Of a stretch of 64,000 nt of DNA, positions 45,755 through 57,876 are shown piece by piece. The DNA lies in assembly GCF_001428075.1 (NCBI RefSeq), contig NZ_LMSI01000022.1:186001-250000 (forward strand), given 5' to 3'. The DNA comes from Arthrobacter sp. Soil764. Its GTDB lineage: Bacteria; Actinomycetota; Actinomycetes; Actinomycetales; Micrococcaceae. The notes beneath the pieces are model-generated. The model was not told the DNA's origin and made no database searches. It was given only the letters and a program-made list of their open reading frames with translations. How positions within the stretch are numbered: the stretch's first letter is position 1; every line of letters begins with the position of its first letter. A program made the translations under genes and the position numbers.

Positions 45755-46354
45755 ATGACCAATCCTGTTGCTGCCGGCGGCTACCCCCTGGGCGTCAAAC
45801 TGGGGGTGGACGTCGGCACCGTCCGGGTGGGGGTGGCGGTCTGCGACCGCGACTCCATCCTGGCCACGCCGTACAAGACCCTTGACCGGAACGCGAAGAA
45901 GAACTCGGACGTGCGCGTCATCGCCGGCCTGGCGGAGGAACTTGGCGCGGTGCAGGTCATTGTCGGCCTGCCCAGGACCATGAAGGGCGAGGAACATGCC
46001 TCCGCAAGGATGGCCACGGACTATGCGCTGCTCCTCGCGGCCGAGTTTTCACGACGCGGGCTTGCCGTCCCGGTGAACCTCGTGGACGAACGCCTCAGCA
46101 GTGTCACGGCCCACCGGAACCTGCATGAAGCTGGCATGAGCAGCAGGGACCACCGTAAAGTAGTTGATCAGGTCGCGGCGGCAGGTATTCTTCAGCACGC
46201 CATCGACATGCAAAAAGCCAGGGGAGCGGATGTCGGCTCACGCGTGACAGCGCCATCCCCGTCCGTGGCCCAGGGGACCGGTGGGGTGGACGAATCCGTC
46301 CGCGCCACCCCCGCAGACACGGCACAATCTTCAGATAATGGAAGGCAACAGTGA
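45755..46354 (+). CDS. ruvX: YqgF/RuvX-family Holliday junction resolvase-like nuclease
   Basis: This 199-residue RNase H-fold protein has LGVDVGTVRVGVAVCD with the first catalytic Asp, VGLPRTMKGEEHASA, the acidic VDERLSSVTA, and DHRKVVDQVAAAGILQHAID. The family acts in 16S rRNA 5'-end processing or junction resolution. The C-terminal 45 residues are a Ser/Thr/Ala-rich extension. It overlaps mltG by GTGA and follows alaS by 7 bp. Confidence 0.92.
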   Translation: MTNPVAAGGYPLGVKLGVDVGTVRVGVAVCDRDSILATPYKTLDRNAKKNSDVRVIAGLAEELGAVQVIVGLPRTMKGEEHASARMATDYALLLAAEFSRRGLAVPVNLVDERLSSVTAHRNLHEAGMSSRDHRKVVDQVAAAGILQHAIDMQKARGADVGSRVTAPSPSVAQGTGGVDESVRATPADTAQSSDNGRQQ

Positions 46355-48003
46355 GCCCTGCCAACATTGACGACACCTCCGGCCCGCTGGATACCGGGGG
46401 CGGGAGGCCGTTGACCCGCAAGGAACTGCGGGCACGGGAGAAGACCCACACCGGTGGGCAGGACACCGTGCCCGAGCACGCCTACGAAACCGGCGACGTC
46501 CCGCCGCCCCCCGCCGCGCCGCCGGCCGCCGCGTCTCCCGCAGCGGAGCCGTCGTTTGCCCCGCTGGCCCGCACCGGCGACGTTCCGGCGGCTCCGGTTA
46601 CGCCGCCGTCCATCCAGGATGAACAGCCTGCCGGGCCTCCCCATGGACACGATGCAGCCGCCGATAGACCTGCCGCGCTTGACCACCACGACGACGTGGC
46701 GCACCAGGACGACGTCCCGCACGACGACAACGTGGCGTACCAGGAGGCGGAAGTCCAGTACGCCGGCGTACACCACGAAGCGGACCTCCACCACGGAGCC
46801 GGCGCGCACGACTACCGGGAAGTGCACGACGACCATGGCCACCACGCCGCTGCATACGACGAATACCACCACGACGAACACCACCAGGACGCGGACCACG
46901 GACTGCTTCCCGGCTCATCGGCAGCCCAGGTAGTGCCGCGCCCATCGAAGAAGGTCCGGCGCCGCCGCAGGCTGCTGGCCCTGTTCCTGACGCTCATCGT
47001 CTTCGTGGCCGCCGTGGCCGTGGGAGCCCAGTTCCTCAAGCCCCTTCTCGGTAACGGCAAGCCGTCAGACTTCCCTGGTCCCGGCACGGGTGAGGTCCAA
47101 GTAACGGTGGAAAGCGGCGAGGGAACCCGTTCAGTAGCCACCGACCTGGAAAACAAGCGTGTTGTTGCCAACGCCGACACCTTCATGCAGGCGTTCCATG
47201 CATCCGGTGCCACCCTTGCGCCGGGCGACTACATCTTCAAGACCGAGATGAAGAATGCGGATGCGGTGAATGTGCTGGCGGGCAAGGACAGGACGAAAGT
47301 CATCTACTTCGCCCTCAGCGCGGGCCTGAGGATCAGTGAATCCCTGCAGTCGATCTCGGAGGGATCCGGAATCTCCGTACAGCAGCTGCAGGCCCTCAGC
47401 AACCAGCCGGCTCAGTTTGGCCTTCCCGCCAACGCCAAGAACCTCGAAGGCTACCTGGCACCCGGGGAATACCGTTTCCCGCTGGGAACCCAGGCCAAGG
47501 ACATCCTGCAGGCGCTGGTGAAGGCCACCACGGATGAACTCGTGTCCCAGGGCATTACGGACCCGGCCAAGCAGTACCAGGCCGTCATCGTGGCCAGCAT
47601 CGTCCAGGCCGAGGGCGGCCAGGCCGACTACGGCGACGTAGCCGGTGCCATTTACAACCGGCTCAAGCCCAATGACCAGACAGGCGGCTTCCTCCAGGTT
47701 GACTCCGCTGTCACCTACGGCCTTGGTACCCGCAGCTTCAACTTCACGGATGAACAGCGCCAGGACAAGTCCAACCCCTACAACACGTACGCTAATCCGG
47801 GGCTGCCCCCGGGCCCCATCGGTTCCCCCGGCAAGACCGCCATCGATGCAGCCGCCCGGCCCAAGTCCAATGATTACCTGTACTGGGTGACCATCAACTT
47901 GGACACCAAGGAAACCAAGTTCGCCAAGACCCTGGCTGAGCACAACGCATACGTGGAGCAGTACAACGCCTGGTGCCAGGCCAACGCTGGCCGCTGCACA
48001 TGA
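46351..48003 (+). CDS. mltG: endolytic peptidoglycan transglycosylase MltG with His-rich tail
   Basis: The 550-residue protein has a cytoplasmic N-terminus of about 205 residues, one membrane helix (LLALFLTLIVFVAAVAV, 208-224) and an extracellular YceG/MltG domain with the catalytic glutamate in VASIVQAEGGQADY and VDSAVTYGLG. MltG ends nascent glycan strands. The N-terminus contains 20 histidines in residues 98-183, mixed with Asp/Glu (HHDDVAHQDD, YHHDEHHQD), an unusual metal-binding or low-complexity segment. GTG 46351 overlaps the ruvX stop; ATGA joins it to aroE. Confidence 0.93.
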   Translation: MSPANIDDTSGPLDTGGGRPLTRKELRAREKTHTGGQDTVPEHAYETGDVPPPPAAPPAAASPAAEPSFAPLARTGDVPAAPVTPPSIQDEQPAGPPHGHDAAADRPAALDHHDDVAHQDDVPHDDNVAYQEAEVQYAGVHHEADLHHGAGAHDYREVHDDHGHHAAAYDEYHHDEHHQDADHGLLPGSSAAQVVPRPSKKVRRRRRLLALFLTLIVFVAAVAVGAQFLKPLLGNGKPSDFPGPGTGEVQVTVESGEGTRSVATDLENKRVVANADTFMQAFHASGATLAPGDYIFKTEMKNADAVNVLAGKDRTKVIYFALSAGLRISESLQSISEGSGISVQQLQALSNQPAQFGLPANAKNLEGYLAPGEYRFPLGTQAKDILQALVKATTDELVSQGITDPAKQYQAVIVASIVQAEGGQADYGDVAGAIYNRLKPNDQTGGFLQVDSAVTYGLGTRSFNFTDEQRQDKSNPYNTYANPGLPPGPIGSPGKTAIDAAARPKSNDYLYWVTINLDTKETKFAKTLAEHNAYVEQYNAWCQANAGRCT

Positions 48004-48860
48004 GCCTGCGGGCTGCCGTCCTGGGCCACCCGATCAGCCACTCGAAATCCCCGGCGCTGCATCTGTCGGCGTACGGACAACTGGGTGCAGGGATCAGCTA
48101 TACGGCCATCGACGTCACCGAGGAGTTGCTGCCGTCTTTCATGCGCCAGATCCGGCACCAGCCTGGCTGGCGCGGGCTCTCGGTCACGATGCCGCTGAAG
48201 ACGGCAATGCTCGGCTTGGTGGACGAGGTGCGGGGAGTTGCCCGGACCCTGGGTGTGGTGAACACCGTTACCTTCGAGGAGTCAGCCGGCGGAACCAGGC
48301 TGGTGGGCTCCAATACGGACGTCACCGGCATCGTCAACGCCCTTTGCCACGCCGGGACCCCGGCGGCACCTTCGGCAGTCATCCTGGGAGGCGGAGGGAC
48401 GGCTGCGTCGGCGGTTGCTGCCCTGAAGGAACTCGGAACCGGAACCGTACAGCTGTTCGTCCGCGATGCCTCGCGGACAGCGGACGTCCGCGCGGCCGCG
48501 GACAGCCTGGGGGTTGCCCTGGAGGTCCATTCCCTGACGGAAGCCGCCCGCCCCACCTCGGAAGCCGACGTCGTGATTTCCACCCTGCCGCCCCATGCGG
48601 CAGACGGACTCGCAGCGGAACTCGCCGCCCTGAAGACAACCACGCCGGGCGTGCTGCTGGATGTTGCCTACGATCCCTGGCCCAGCCTGATTGCCTCGGT
48701 ATGGCAGGCCGGCGGCGGCCGTGTGGTGCCTGGCCTGGAGATGCTGCTGTACCAGGCCGTGGAGCAGGTGCGGCTCTTCACCCGTCGCGGGGAAGACGTT
48801 AACGCAGCTGTCATAGATGTGATGTGTGACGCAGTCGGCCTTGCCCGGCGGGCGTTCTGA
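48000..48860 (+). CDS. aroE: shikimate dehydrogenase
   Basis: The 286-residue enzyme has the substrate motif [17 protein letters not shown], the catalytic Lys67 in VTMPLK, NTDVTG, and the nucleotide-binding [13 protein letters not shown]. It reduces 3-dehydroshikimate to shikimate with NADPH. Cofactor loop residues after GGGGTA ([10 protein letters not shown]) are compatible with NADPH. It opens the shikimate segment of the operon. Confidence 0.94.
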   Translation: MSLRAAVLGHPISHSKSPALHLSAYGQLGAGISYTAIDVTEELLPSFMRQIRHQPGWRGLSVTMPLKTAMLGLVDEVRGVARTLGVVNTVTFEESAGGTRLVGSNTDVTGIVNALCHAGTPAAPSAVILGGGGTAASAVAALKELGTGTVQLFVRDASRTADVRAAADSLGVALEVHSLTEAARPTSEADVVISTLPPHAADGLAAELAALKTTTPGVLLDVAYDPWPSLIASVWQAGGGRVVPGLEMLLYQAVEQVRLFTRRGEDVNAAVIDVMCDAVGLARRAF

Positions 48861-48886
48861 CCGCCCTACGTGGCAGGATGGAAATT

Positions 48887-50082
48887 ATGCGTTGGTTGAC
48901 TGCCGGTGAATCCCATGGCCCGGCTCTGATGGGAATTATTGAGGGCGTCCCCGCCGGTGTGGAAATCACCAGCGGGCACATCGCAGACTCCCTGGCCCGC
49001 CGCCGTCTTGGCTACGGCCGCGGTGCGCGGATGAAATTCGAACAGGACGTCGTGACGATCCTCGGCGGAGTCCGGCACGGCATCACCCAGGGCGGCCCCG
49101 TTGCCATCCAGGTGGGCAACACCGAATGGCCCAAGTGGGAGCAGATCATGTCCGCCGACCCCGTGGCCGCCGAACTCCTCGCCGACCAGGCCCGCAACGC
49201 GCCCCTGACGCGGCCCCGCCCAGGACACGCGGACTTCACCGGCATGCAGAAGTACGGCTTCGACGAAGCCCGTCCGGTGCTTGAACGCGCCAGCGCCAGG
49301 GAAACGGCCACCCGCGTGGCGCTGGGCACCGTGGCGGCACAGTTCCTCCGGCACCTCGGCATTGAACTGGTCAGCCACACCGTATCCATCGCCAGCGTGA
49401 CGGTCCCGGAAGGCCGCCCCCTGCCCGTACCCGGCGATGTCATTGCCCTGGATGCCGACCCCCTGCGCTGCTTCGACCGCGAAACCTCGGACGCCATGGT
49501 GGCCGAGGTGGACGCCGCGCACAAGGAAGGCGAAACCCTGGGCGGCGTCGTGGAGGTCCTGGCCTACGGCCTCCCGCCGGGACTTGGCAGCTACGTGCAC
49601 TGGGACCGCCGGCTGGACGCCAGGCTCGCAGCCGCCCTGATGGGCATCCAGGCCATCAAGGGCGTGGAGGTCGGCGACGGCTTCCTCACCGCTGCCCGCC
49701 GCGGTTCCGCCGCGCATGATGAAATCGTCCGCGACGGCGAGGGCACGATTGTCCGTGCCAGCAACCGCGCCGGCGGCATTGAAGGCGGCATGAGCATCGG
49801 GGACGTCCTGCGCGTCCGCGCGGCCATGAAACCCATCGCCACCGTACCGCGCGCCCTGCGGACCATCGACGTCAGCACCGGCGAACCGGCCAAAGCCCAC
49901 CACCAGCGTTCGGACGTTTGTGCAGTTCCGGCCGCCGGCGTGGTGGCCGAGGCCATGGTGGCCCTGGTCCTCGCCGAAGCTGTCATCGAAAAGTTCGGCG
50001 GTGACTCAGTGGCGGAAACCGCACGCAACATCAAGGGTTACCTGGACAACATCCCGGCATCCCTGGACTCGATCGGCCAGTA

Positions 50083-50083
<1 letters not shown>
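48887..50083 (+). CDS. aroC: chorismate synthase
   Basis: The 398-residue FMN-dependent enzyme begins [20 protein letters not shown] and includes [24 protein letters not shown] and the C-terminal [19 protein letters not shown]. It makes chorismate from EPSP. ATG 48887 gives the family start and has AGGATGG upstream; ATG 48878 is three codons earlier. It overlaps aroK by one base. Confidence 0.96.
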
Positions 50084-51739
<1,656 letters not shown>

Positions 51740-51740
<1 letters not shown>

Positions 51741-52258
51741 TGCAGGGAGACATGAGCGGCACCTCCGACTGGCCCGAGGCAGGGTTCCCGGGAATCCGGA
51801 TCAACCCCGATACCCTGCTGCCCCAGATCGTCAACGAGGATGTGGTGGGGGAGACCTTGGCTGCCTCAACGGACCCCGCCGACCATATCTTCGTGCTCCT
51901 CGTCCAGGGCCACGCCTCCGAGGCCGCCGAATTGCTGGCCGAGGCACGCTTCAAGGACCCCGAATCGTTCCTGCTTCGCGTGTTCGAAGCCGAGGTGCTC
52001 AGCGTCACGCACCGCATGGACCGGGCCATTGGGCTGTTCCGCCAGCTCCTGGCTGAAGCGCACGGCACGCCGCGTGAAGCACTCGCCCTGCAATACCTGG
52101 GCCGGACACAGTACGCCGCCGGCCAAACCTCGGCTGCGGTTGAATCCTTCACCCGGGCGCTTGACCTGCGCGTTGCGCAATCGGCCGATGCCGCGCAGAT
52201 TTACTCGTCCACGGTGGCGCTCCAGCGGGCCAGGGACGTCCTGGACCTGGCCTGCTAG
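51740..52258 (+). CDS. TPR-like helical protein of the aro operon
   Basis: The 172-residue protein starts with an acidic segment and continues as helical hairpins resembling tetratricopeptide repeats (GHASEAAELLAEARFKDPESFLLRVFEAEVL, MDRAIGLFRQLLAEA, GQTSAAVESFTRALDLR). No catalytic motif is seen. It is translationally linked to aroB (one-base overlap). It may be a scaffold, but that is a guess. ATG 51752 is an alternative start. Confidence 0.78.
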
Positions 52259-52301
52259 GGCGCAGGCATCGGCCACGGAAAGGCCGGGCCGGATTTACCG
52301 G

Positions 52302-52429
52302 TAGAATGGTTGTGGAATTTTTGCATCCACGCGATTTTTGACAAACACGTGCAGGCGGGCCGTTACGGCGTGCCCGCCCGGCATACAGCATCTGACCACG
52401 CGGCCAGACAAAGAAACCAGAGGAAACCA
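52302..52429 (+). promoter_or_regulatory. promoter and leader of efp
   Basis: TAGAAT (52302-52307) would give a 115-nt leader. A perfect TTGACA also occurs at 52338-52343 but has no good -10 behind it. The leader contains the stem GGCGGGC/GCCCGCC (52354-52360 with 52372-52378). AGGAAA precedes the GTG start. Confidence 0.35.
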
Positions 52430-52993
52430 GTGGCAACCACTAACGACATTAAGAACGGAACGGTCCTGAAGCTTGAGGGCCAGCTCTGGAACGTCATCGA
52501 ATTCCAGCACGTCAAGCCCGGCAAGGGCGGCGCCTTTGTGCGGACCAAGATGCGCAACGTGATGTCCGGCAAGGTTGTTGACAAGACCTTCAACGCCGGC
52601 CTCAAGATCGAGACCGCCACCGTTGACCGCCGCGACTACCAGTACCTGTACCAGGACGGCGCCGACTTCGTCTTCATGGACACCTCCGACTACGACCAGA
52701 TCACCGTCTCCGGTGCCACGGTTGGCGACGCCACCAACTTCATGCTCGAAAACCAGATGGTCAACATCGCCATCCACGACGGCAACCCGCTCTACATCGA
52801 ACTGCCGCCGAGCGTCGTCCTCGAAATCACCTACACCGAGCCGGGCCTGCAGGGCGACCGCTCCTCCGCAGGCACCAAGCCTGCCACGCTGGAAACCGGC
52901 TACGAGATCCAGGTTCCGCTGTTCATCGAGAACAACACCAAGGTCAAGGTGGACACCCGCGACGGCAGCTACCTGGGCCGGGTCACCGAGTAG
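52430..52993 (+). CDS. efp: translation elongation factor P
   Basis: This 187-residue three-domain protein carries the loop [12 protein letters not shown] (29-40), where Lys32 takes the place of the modified lysine of other species; no EpmA/EarP-type modification gene is in the window. Domain III ends [15 protein letters not shown] relieves stalling at polyproline. The start GTG 52430 yields the conserved [10 protein letters not shown]; its stop overlaps nusB by one base. Confidence 0.97.
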   Translation: MATTNDIKNGTVLKLEGQLWNVIEFQHVKPGKGGAFVRTKMRNVMSGKVVDKTFNAGLKIETATVDRRDYQYLYQDGADFVFMDTSDYDQITVSGATVGDATNFMLENQMVNIAIHDGNPLYIELPPSVVLEITYTEPGLQGDRSSAGTKPATLETGYEIQVPLFIENNTKVKVDTRDGSYLGRVTE

Positions 52994-53403
52994 TGAGCGC
53001 CCGCGGTAAAGCCCGCAACAGGGCACTGGATGTTCTGTTCGAGGCGGAGCAGCGCTCTGTTTCGGCGTTCGACGTGCTTCGCGCACGCCGGGAAAAGACT
53101 GACCAGGTGGTCAACCCCTACACCTTGGAGATCGTCGAAGGCGTCGTGTCCCAGCAGGCAGCCATCGACGAGTTCCTGGAGACGTACTCGCAGGGCTGGA
53201 GCCTGGAGCGGATGCCGTCGGTGGACCGCATCATCCTGCGGATCGGCACTTGGGAGCTTCTTTACAGCGACGACGTCCCGGACGGTGTGGCGGTCAGCGA
53301 GGCGGTAGCGCTGGCCAAGACACTGTCGACGGACGAGTCCCCGCAGTTCATCAACGGTCTGCTGGGCCGGCTGCAGCAGCTGAAGCCTTCGCTGCTCGCG
53401 TAG
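52993..53403 (+). CDS. nusB: transcription antitermination factor NusB
   Basis: The 136-residue all-helical protein starts ARGKARNRALDVLFEAEQR and contains SVDRIILRIGTWELLYSDDVPDGVAVSEAVALAK and FINGLLGRL, all conserved. NusB with S10 binds BoxA in rRNA leaders. efp-nusB is a common pair. GTG start. Confidence 0.96.
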   Translation: MSARGKARNRALDVLFEAEQRSVSAFDVLRARREKTDQVVNPYTLEIVEGVVSQQAAIDEFLETYSQGWSLERMPSVDRIILRIGTWELLYSDDVPDGVAVSEAVALAKTLSTDESPQFINGLLGRLQQLKPSLLA

Positions 53404-53418
53404 CCTTTCCACCACGCA

Positions 53419-53449
53419 ACAGGGCCCCGCCATTTCGGCGGGGCCCTGT
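53419..53449. terminator. terminator after nusB, shared by convergent genes
   Basis: ACAGGGCCCCGCC (53419-53431), ATTTC loop, GGCGGGGCCCTGT (53437-53449). It is symmetric enough to serve the minus-strand PrsW gene ending at 53471 as well. Confidence 0.88.
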
Positions 53450-53470
53450 TTGCGTCCCAGCCGGTGCGGC

Positions 53471-54748
53471 TCAGCCCGCTACGGCCGCCCGCAGGGATAC
53501 GATGCGCTGGAGCTGCTGCCTTTCCTCGGCCTGGTGCAGCGCAACGTCCCGTCCGCTCAGGATCCGCTGGCGGGTATTGGCGAGCTGGGTGGCCGCCTTC
53601 ACGAACTGTTTCATCTGGTGCTTCCTGCCCGAACCCGCAGCCCATGCCAGAACCGTTCGCCTGCCGCCCCGGGTGGCCAGCAACTGGACTTCGGCCGGCG
53701 TGAACCAGCCGGCTGCGGAGTACTCCATCAGCCGCTGGCGGGTCAGGCGGTTCTCGGCTACCCGCAGGAAGATGATGCCGCCCACTGCCAGGAGGAAGAT
53801 GGGCACCTGGACCAGGATGTAGTCCAGCAGGAATCCCTGGCCCATGCTGTTCCACCTGTTGTGCAGGAACATGGCCGGCAGCAGCCCCACGAAAAAGGCG
53901 CCCATCGAAGCGCCGGTGTGCCAGCGCCTGGCAGCGAAGCCCATGATCAGGCCGGTGGTCCCGGTGAAAATCGCATGGGCGAACGGGGACATGACCCCGC
54001 GGAGGAAGAAGACCTGCGCAAAGTCGCTTGCCGGAGATGCCGATTCCGCGATGGCCCTGCCGAAATAGAGGATGTTTTCGGTGAAGGCGAATCCGCCGGC
54101 GATGGTGAAGGCGAACACCACGCCGTCTACCGGTCCGTCGAATTGCCGGCGTGCCGCCAGGAGGAGGATGAGCAGGCCAAGCGACTTGGCGAATTCCTCG
54201 ACGATGGGTGCCTGCACGGTGGCCATGTAAGTCTGCAGGTCGGGCTCGTCGGTGAACTGGAAAGCGATCACAAAGAATGGCTGGATGAGCAGCGTCACGG
54301 CAACGGACACTGCAGCACCCCATGTGAAGGCAAAGAACAGCAGCCGCTTAGGTTCAGGTTCCCACCTGTCGATGATGTGCACCGCGGCCAGGACCACCGA
54401 CAGCGGGATCAGCGACGCCACGAAACCAATCAGGAAACCGCCGGCGCCGGTGTTGGAGAGCAGGAACGGCACCACCAGGAAAAGGCTCATGAAAGCCAGG
54501 ACGGCGCCGGCAACCGTCAACCCCACCAGCCCGCTGCGGGTCCGCGACGCCTGAAGGGCCGCGCCCTGCGCGCCCGGCGGCACCAACACCGCCATCGGCC
54601 CGCCCTGGTGTCCCGGCGCCGCGCGGTAGTTTTCGGGCTGCACATGCCCCATCCAGCTGGGGTTGGCCTGCTGCGGCAGGGGACCGGTGGCACCACGGTA
54701 GGGATCGTCGGGGAGTCCGGAGGAAGGCTGCTGCGGATACATCGGCAT
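53471..54748 (-). CDS. PrsW-family intramembrane metalloprotease
   Basis: The 425-residue protein begins with a Pro/Gln/Gly-rich tail of about 65 residues and then has eight or so membrane helices with the PrsW motifs: EEFAKSLG (EExxK), FAFTENILYF (FxxxE) and HAIFTGTTG. In Bacillus PrsW starts release of a sigma factor by cutting its anti-sigma factor; the target here is unknown. A long soluble C-terminus ends in helical residues. The start is ATG 54748 or 54742; the frame opens as far as 54781. Confidence 0.85.
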   Translation of the reverse strand: MPMYPQQPSSGLPDDPYRGATGPLPQQANPSWMGHVQPENYRAAPGHQGGPMAVLVPPGAQGAALQASRTRSGLVGLTVAGAVLAFMSLFLVVPFLLSNTGAGGFLIGFVASLIPLSVVLAAVHIIDRWEPEPKRLLFFAFTWGAAVSVAVTLLIQPFFVIAFQFTDEPDLQTYMATVQAPIVEEFAKSLGLLILLLAARRQFDGPVDGVVFAFTIAGGFAFTENILYFGRAIAESASPASDFAQVFFLRGVMSPFAHAIFTGTTGLIMGFAARRWHTGASMGAFFVGLLPAMFLHNRWNSMGQGFLLDYILVQVPIFLLAVGGIIFLRVAENRLTRQRLMEYSAAGWFTPAEVQLLATRGGRRTVLAWAAGSGRKHQMKQFVKAATQLANTRQRILSGRDVALHQAEERQQLQRIVSLRAAVAG

Positions 54749-54926
54749 ACCCGAAAGCCTAAGCGGGGGCCACCGCAGCACAAAGGACCCGGGCCTTCCG
54801 GCCGTCGGGGTGTGACCATCACCGCTTCCCCAAGGGCCGGCCAGGCAGGGACCGTGTGGTAATTTTGAACAGCAAACATTCCTTTTTTAATTCCGTCCTG
54901 TGAGGCGGGGAAAGGGGAGACGAGCG

Positions 54927-55514
54927 TTGACTTCTGTCACCAGCGCACCGGTTCCAGCCAGGGTTGTCCTCAGCCAGGCGGACATTGACCGGGCCCTCAC
55001 TCGTATCGCCCACGAGATCCTCGAAGCCAACAAGGGATCCCGCGACCTTGTCCTGTTGGGAATTCCCCGCCGCGGCTATCCGCTGGCTGTCCGTTTGGCC
55101 GAAAAAATTGCCGCCGCAGACTCCACCGTTGATGCCGCTGCCATAGTGGGCCAGCTTGATGTCACCATGTTCCGCGACGACCTCTCCCACCAGGGGACAC
55201 GGCCGCCGTACCCCACCAGGCTGCCCCGCACGGGCATCGACAACAAAGTGGTGGTCCTGATCGACGACGTCCTGTACTCCGGCCGCACCATCCGTGCCGC
55301 CCTGGACGCGCTGGTGGATCTTGGCCGCCCCCGCATCGTCCGGCTGGCAGTCCTGATCGACAGGGGCCACCGTGAACTTCCCATCCGTGCTGACCACGTG
55401 GGCAAGAACCTGCCCACATCCTCCGCCGAAAAGGTCCGGGTCCGGCTCGAAGAAACAGACACCTCCGATGCCGGAACCCCGGTCAACGAAGTCGTGATCG
55501 AGGGCGGCGCATGA
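54927..55514 (+). CDS. pyrR: bifunctional PyrR: pyr operon regulator / uracil phosphoribosyltransferase
   Basis: The 195-residue protein has the PRPP-binding motif [18 protein letters not shown] and the PyrR signatures [28 protein letters not shown] and [21 protein letters not shown]. PyrR binds pyr mRNA when UMP is high. TTG 54927 is chosen because AAAGGGGAG lies seven bases upstream. The 145-bp leader has a T-rich run (54881-54889) but no obvious PyrR attenuator. A possible -10 is TAATTT (54860-54865). It overlaps pyrB by ATGA. Confidence 0.94.
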   Translation: MTSVTSAPVPARVVLSQADIDRALTRIAHEILEANKGSRDLVLLGIPRRGYPLAVRLAEKIAAADSTVDAAAIVGQLDVTMFRDDLSHQGTRPPYPTRLPRTGIDNKVVVLIDDVLYSGRTIRAALDALVDLGRPRIVRLAVLIDRGHRELPIRADHVGKNLPTSSAEKVRVRLEETDTSDAGTPVNEVVIEGGA

Positions 55515-56536
55515 AGCATCTCCTGTCCACCGAGGACCTCAGCCTTTCGAACGCCATCCGCATCCTGGACACCGCCGAGGAAATGTCGGCCGTGGGGGAG
55601 CGGGAAGTGAAGAAGCTTCCGGCCCTGCGCGGACGCACAGTGGTCAACCTCTTCTTCGAGGACTCCACCCGCACCCGGATCTCCTTCGAGGCCGCCGCCA
55701 AACGCTTGTCTGCGGACGTCATCAACTTCGCCGCCAAGGGATCCTCGGTATCCAAGGGCGAGTCCCTCAAGGACACCGCCCAGACCCTGTCGGCCATGGG
55801 CGCCGATGCCGTGGTCATCCGGCACTGGGCCTCCGGAGCTCCACACCGGCTGGCCGCAACCGACTGGATCGACGCCGCCGTGATCAATGCCGGCGACGGC
55901 ACCCATGAACACCCCACCCAGGCCCTGCTCGACGCCTTCACCATGCGCCGGCACTGGGCCCGCCTCGCCGGCACCGGTTCCGAAGGGACAGACCTCAAGG
56001 GCATGCGGGTAGCCATCGCCGGCGACGTCCTGCACTCCCGCGTGGCGCGGTCCAACGTGTGGCTGCTCCGGACCCTGGGAGCCGAAGTCACTTTGGTGGC
56101 GCCGCCCACTCTGCTGCCGGTCGGCGTCGACAAATGGCCCTGCAGCGTCAGCTACGACCTGGACCAAACCCTGGCAAACGGCGTGGACGCCATGATGATG
56201 CTCCGCGTCCAGGGTGAACGCATGAACGCGTCGTTCTTCCCCAGCACCCGTGAGTACTCGCGCCGGTGGGGCTTCGATGACAACCGCCTCCGCGCCCTGG
56301 ACGACCTGGGCATGACGGACACCATCATCATGCACCCCGGACCCATGAACAGGGGCCTGGAAATCAGCGCCGCCGCCGCGGATTCGCCCCGCTCCACCGT
56401 CCTGGCCCAGGTCCGCAACGGCGTGTCCGTGCGGATGGCCGCACTGTACCTGCTGCTCTCCGGGGATACCCGGGAACCAGCCCCCCACCGCGTCCCGGCT
56501 TATGCCGCCGCCCCGTCCACCAAGGAGAGCAACTGA
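55511..56536 (+). CDS. pyrB: aspartate carbamoyltransferase catalytic subunit
   Basis: The 341-residue enzyme has the carbamoyl-phosphate motif [16 protein letters not shown], the loop [26 protein letters not shown] and [12 protein letters not shown]. It forms carbamoyl aspartate, the first committed step. No pyrI regulatory chain is present. It overlaps pyrC by one base. Confidence 0.97.
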   Translation: MKHLLSTEDLSLSNAIRILDTAEEMSAVGEREVKKLPALRGRTVVNLFFEDSTRTRISFEAAAKRLSADVINFAAKGSSVSKGESLKDTAQTLSAMGADAVVIRHWASGAPHRLAATDWIDAAVINAGDGTHEHPTQALLDAFTMRRHWARLAGTGSEGTDLKGMRVAIAGDVLHSRVARSNVWLLRTLGAEVTLVAPPTLLPVGVDKWPCSVSYDLDQTLANGVDAMMMLRVQGERMNASFFPSTREYSRRWGFDDNRLRALDDLGMTDTIIMHPGPMNRGLEISAAAADSPRSTVLAQVRNGVSVRMAALYLLLSGDTREPAPHRVPAYAAAPSTKESN

Positions 56537-57876
56537 TGGCAGGCAACACCGGAACCTACCTGATCCAAGGCGCGGCCATCCTGGGCGGTGACCCTGCGGA
56601 CCTCCTGGTCCGTGACGGCATCATCGCCGAGATCGGCACCGGCCTGGGCGCCGACGGGGCCACAGTCATCGACGCTGCCGGCCTGGTGGTCCTGCCCGGC
56701 ATGGTGGACGTGCACACGCACCTCCGCGAACCGGGCCGCGAAGACGCCGAGACCGTGGAGACCGGAACGCGGGCAGCGGCCCTGGGCGGCTACACGGCCG
56801 TGCACGCCATGGCCAACAGCACCCCCGTCGCGGACACCGCGGGCGTCGTGGAGCAGGTTTACACGCTGGGCCGGGCCGCCGGTTGGGTGGACGTCCGCCC
56901 CGTCGGCGCCGTTACGGTCGGCCTGGCAGGAGAGCAGCTGGCCGAGCTGGGCGCCATGGCGGATTCCCGCGCCAGGGTGCGGATGTTCTCCGACGACGGC
57001 ATCTGCGTCCACGATCCCGTGCTGATGCGCCGCGCGCTGGAATACGTCAAGGCGTTCGACGGCGTGGTGGCCCAGCACGCGCAGGAACCGCGCCTCACCG
57101 CCGGCGCCCAGATGAACGAGGGCGACGTTTCCGCGGTCCTGGGCCTCACCGGCTGGCCCGCGGTGGCCGAAGAGAGCATCATCGCCCGCGACGTCCTGCT
57201 GGCCCAGCACGTGGGGTCCCGCCTCCACGTGTGCCATGTGTCCACCGCCGGCTCGGTGGAAATCATCCGCTGGGCCAAGGAACGCGGCATTGACGTTACG
57301 GCCGAGGTCACCCCGCACCACCTGCTGTTGACCGATGACCTGGTGCGCAGCTACGACCCTGTGTTCAAGGTCAACCCGCCGCTGCGCACCGATGCCGACG
57401 TCCAGGCATTGCGCGCCGGCCTGGCAGACGGGACGATCGACGTTGTGGGCACGGACCACGCACCGCACCCCAGCGAACACAAGGAATGCGAATGGGCGCA
57501 GGCAGCCATGGGCATGACCGGGCTTGAAACCGCCCTGTCCGTGGTCCAGCACGCCATGATCGAGACCGGCCTGATGACCTGGGCGGACTTCGCCAGGGTC
57601 ACCTCCACCGCAGCCGCGAAGATCGGCCGGCTGGACGACCAGGGCCGGCCCATCGAAGCCGGGGAACCCGCCAACATCATCCTCGTGGACCCGGCGGCAC
57701 GCTGGACGGTGGACCCCTTCCAGATGGCCACGATGGGCCGCAACTCGCCGTTCAAGGGCAGGGAACTCCCCGGCAAGGTGGTGGCCACCTTCTTCAGGGG
57801 GCACCCCACCGTCCTGGACGGCGCACTCAACACGCCCCACCCGGATGCCGCCGCAACCCCAGCAGGCGCTGCCTGA
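56536..57876 (+). CDS. pyrC: dihydroorotase
   Basis: This 446-residue class I amidohydrolase has the metal site DVHTHLREPGRED, HMCHVSTAGS-like VCHVSTAGSVE, TPHHLLLTDD and GTDHAPH. It cyclises carbamoyl aspartate to dihydroorotate. pyrB and pyrC overlap by one base, and in this class the two proteins often associate. Confidence 0.97.
   Translation: MAGNTGTYLIQGAAILGGDPADLLVRDGIIAEIGTGLGADGATVIDAAGLVVLPGMVDVHTHLREPGREDAETVETGTRAAALGGYTAVHAMANSTPVADTAGVVEQVYTLGRAAGWVDVRPVGAVTVGLAGEQLAELGAMADSRARVRMFSDDGICVHDPVLMRRALEYVKAFDGVVAQHAQEPRLTAGAQMNEGDVSAVLGLTGWPAVAEESIIARDVLLAQHVGSRLHVCHVSTAGSVEIIRWAKERGIDVTAEVTPHHLLLTDDLVRSYDPVFKVNPPLRTDADVQALRAGLADGTIDVVGTDHAPHPSEHKECEWAQAAMGMTGLETALSVVQHAMIETGLMTWADFARVTSTAAAKIGRLDDQGRPIEAGEPANIILVDPAARWTVDPFQMATMGRNSPFKGRELPGKVVATFFRGHPTVLDGALNTPHPDAAATPAGAA

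Noticed and set aside
54782-54926. PyrR attenuator before pyrR
   Set aside because: No terminator/antiterminator alternatives and no clear PyrR-binding loop could be drawn; regulation at translation remains possible.
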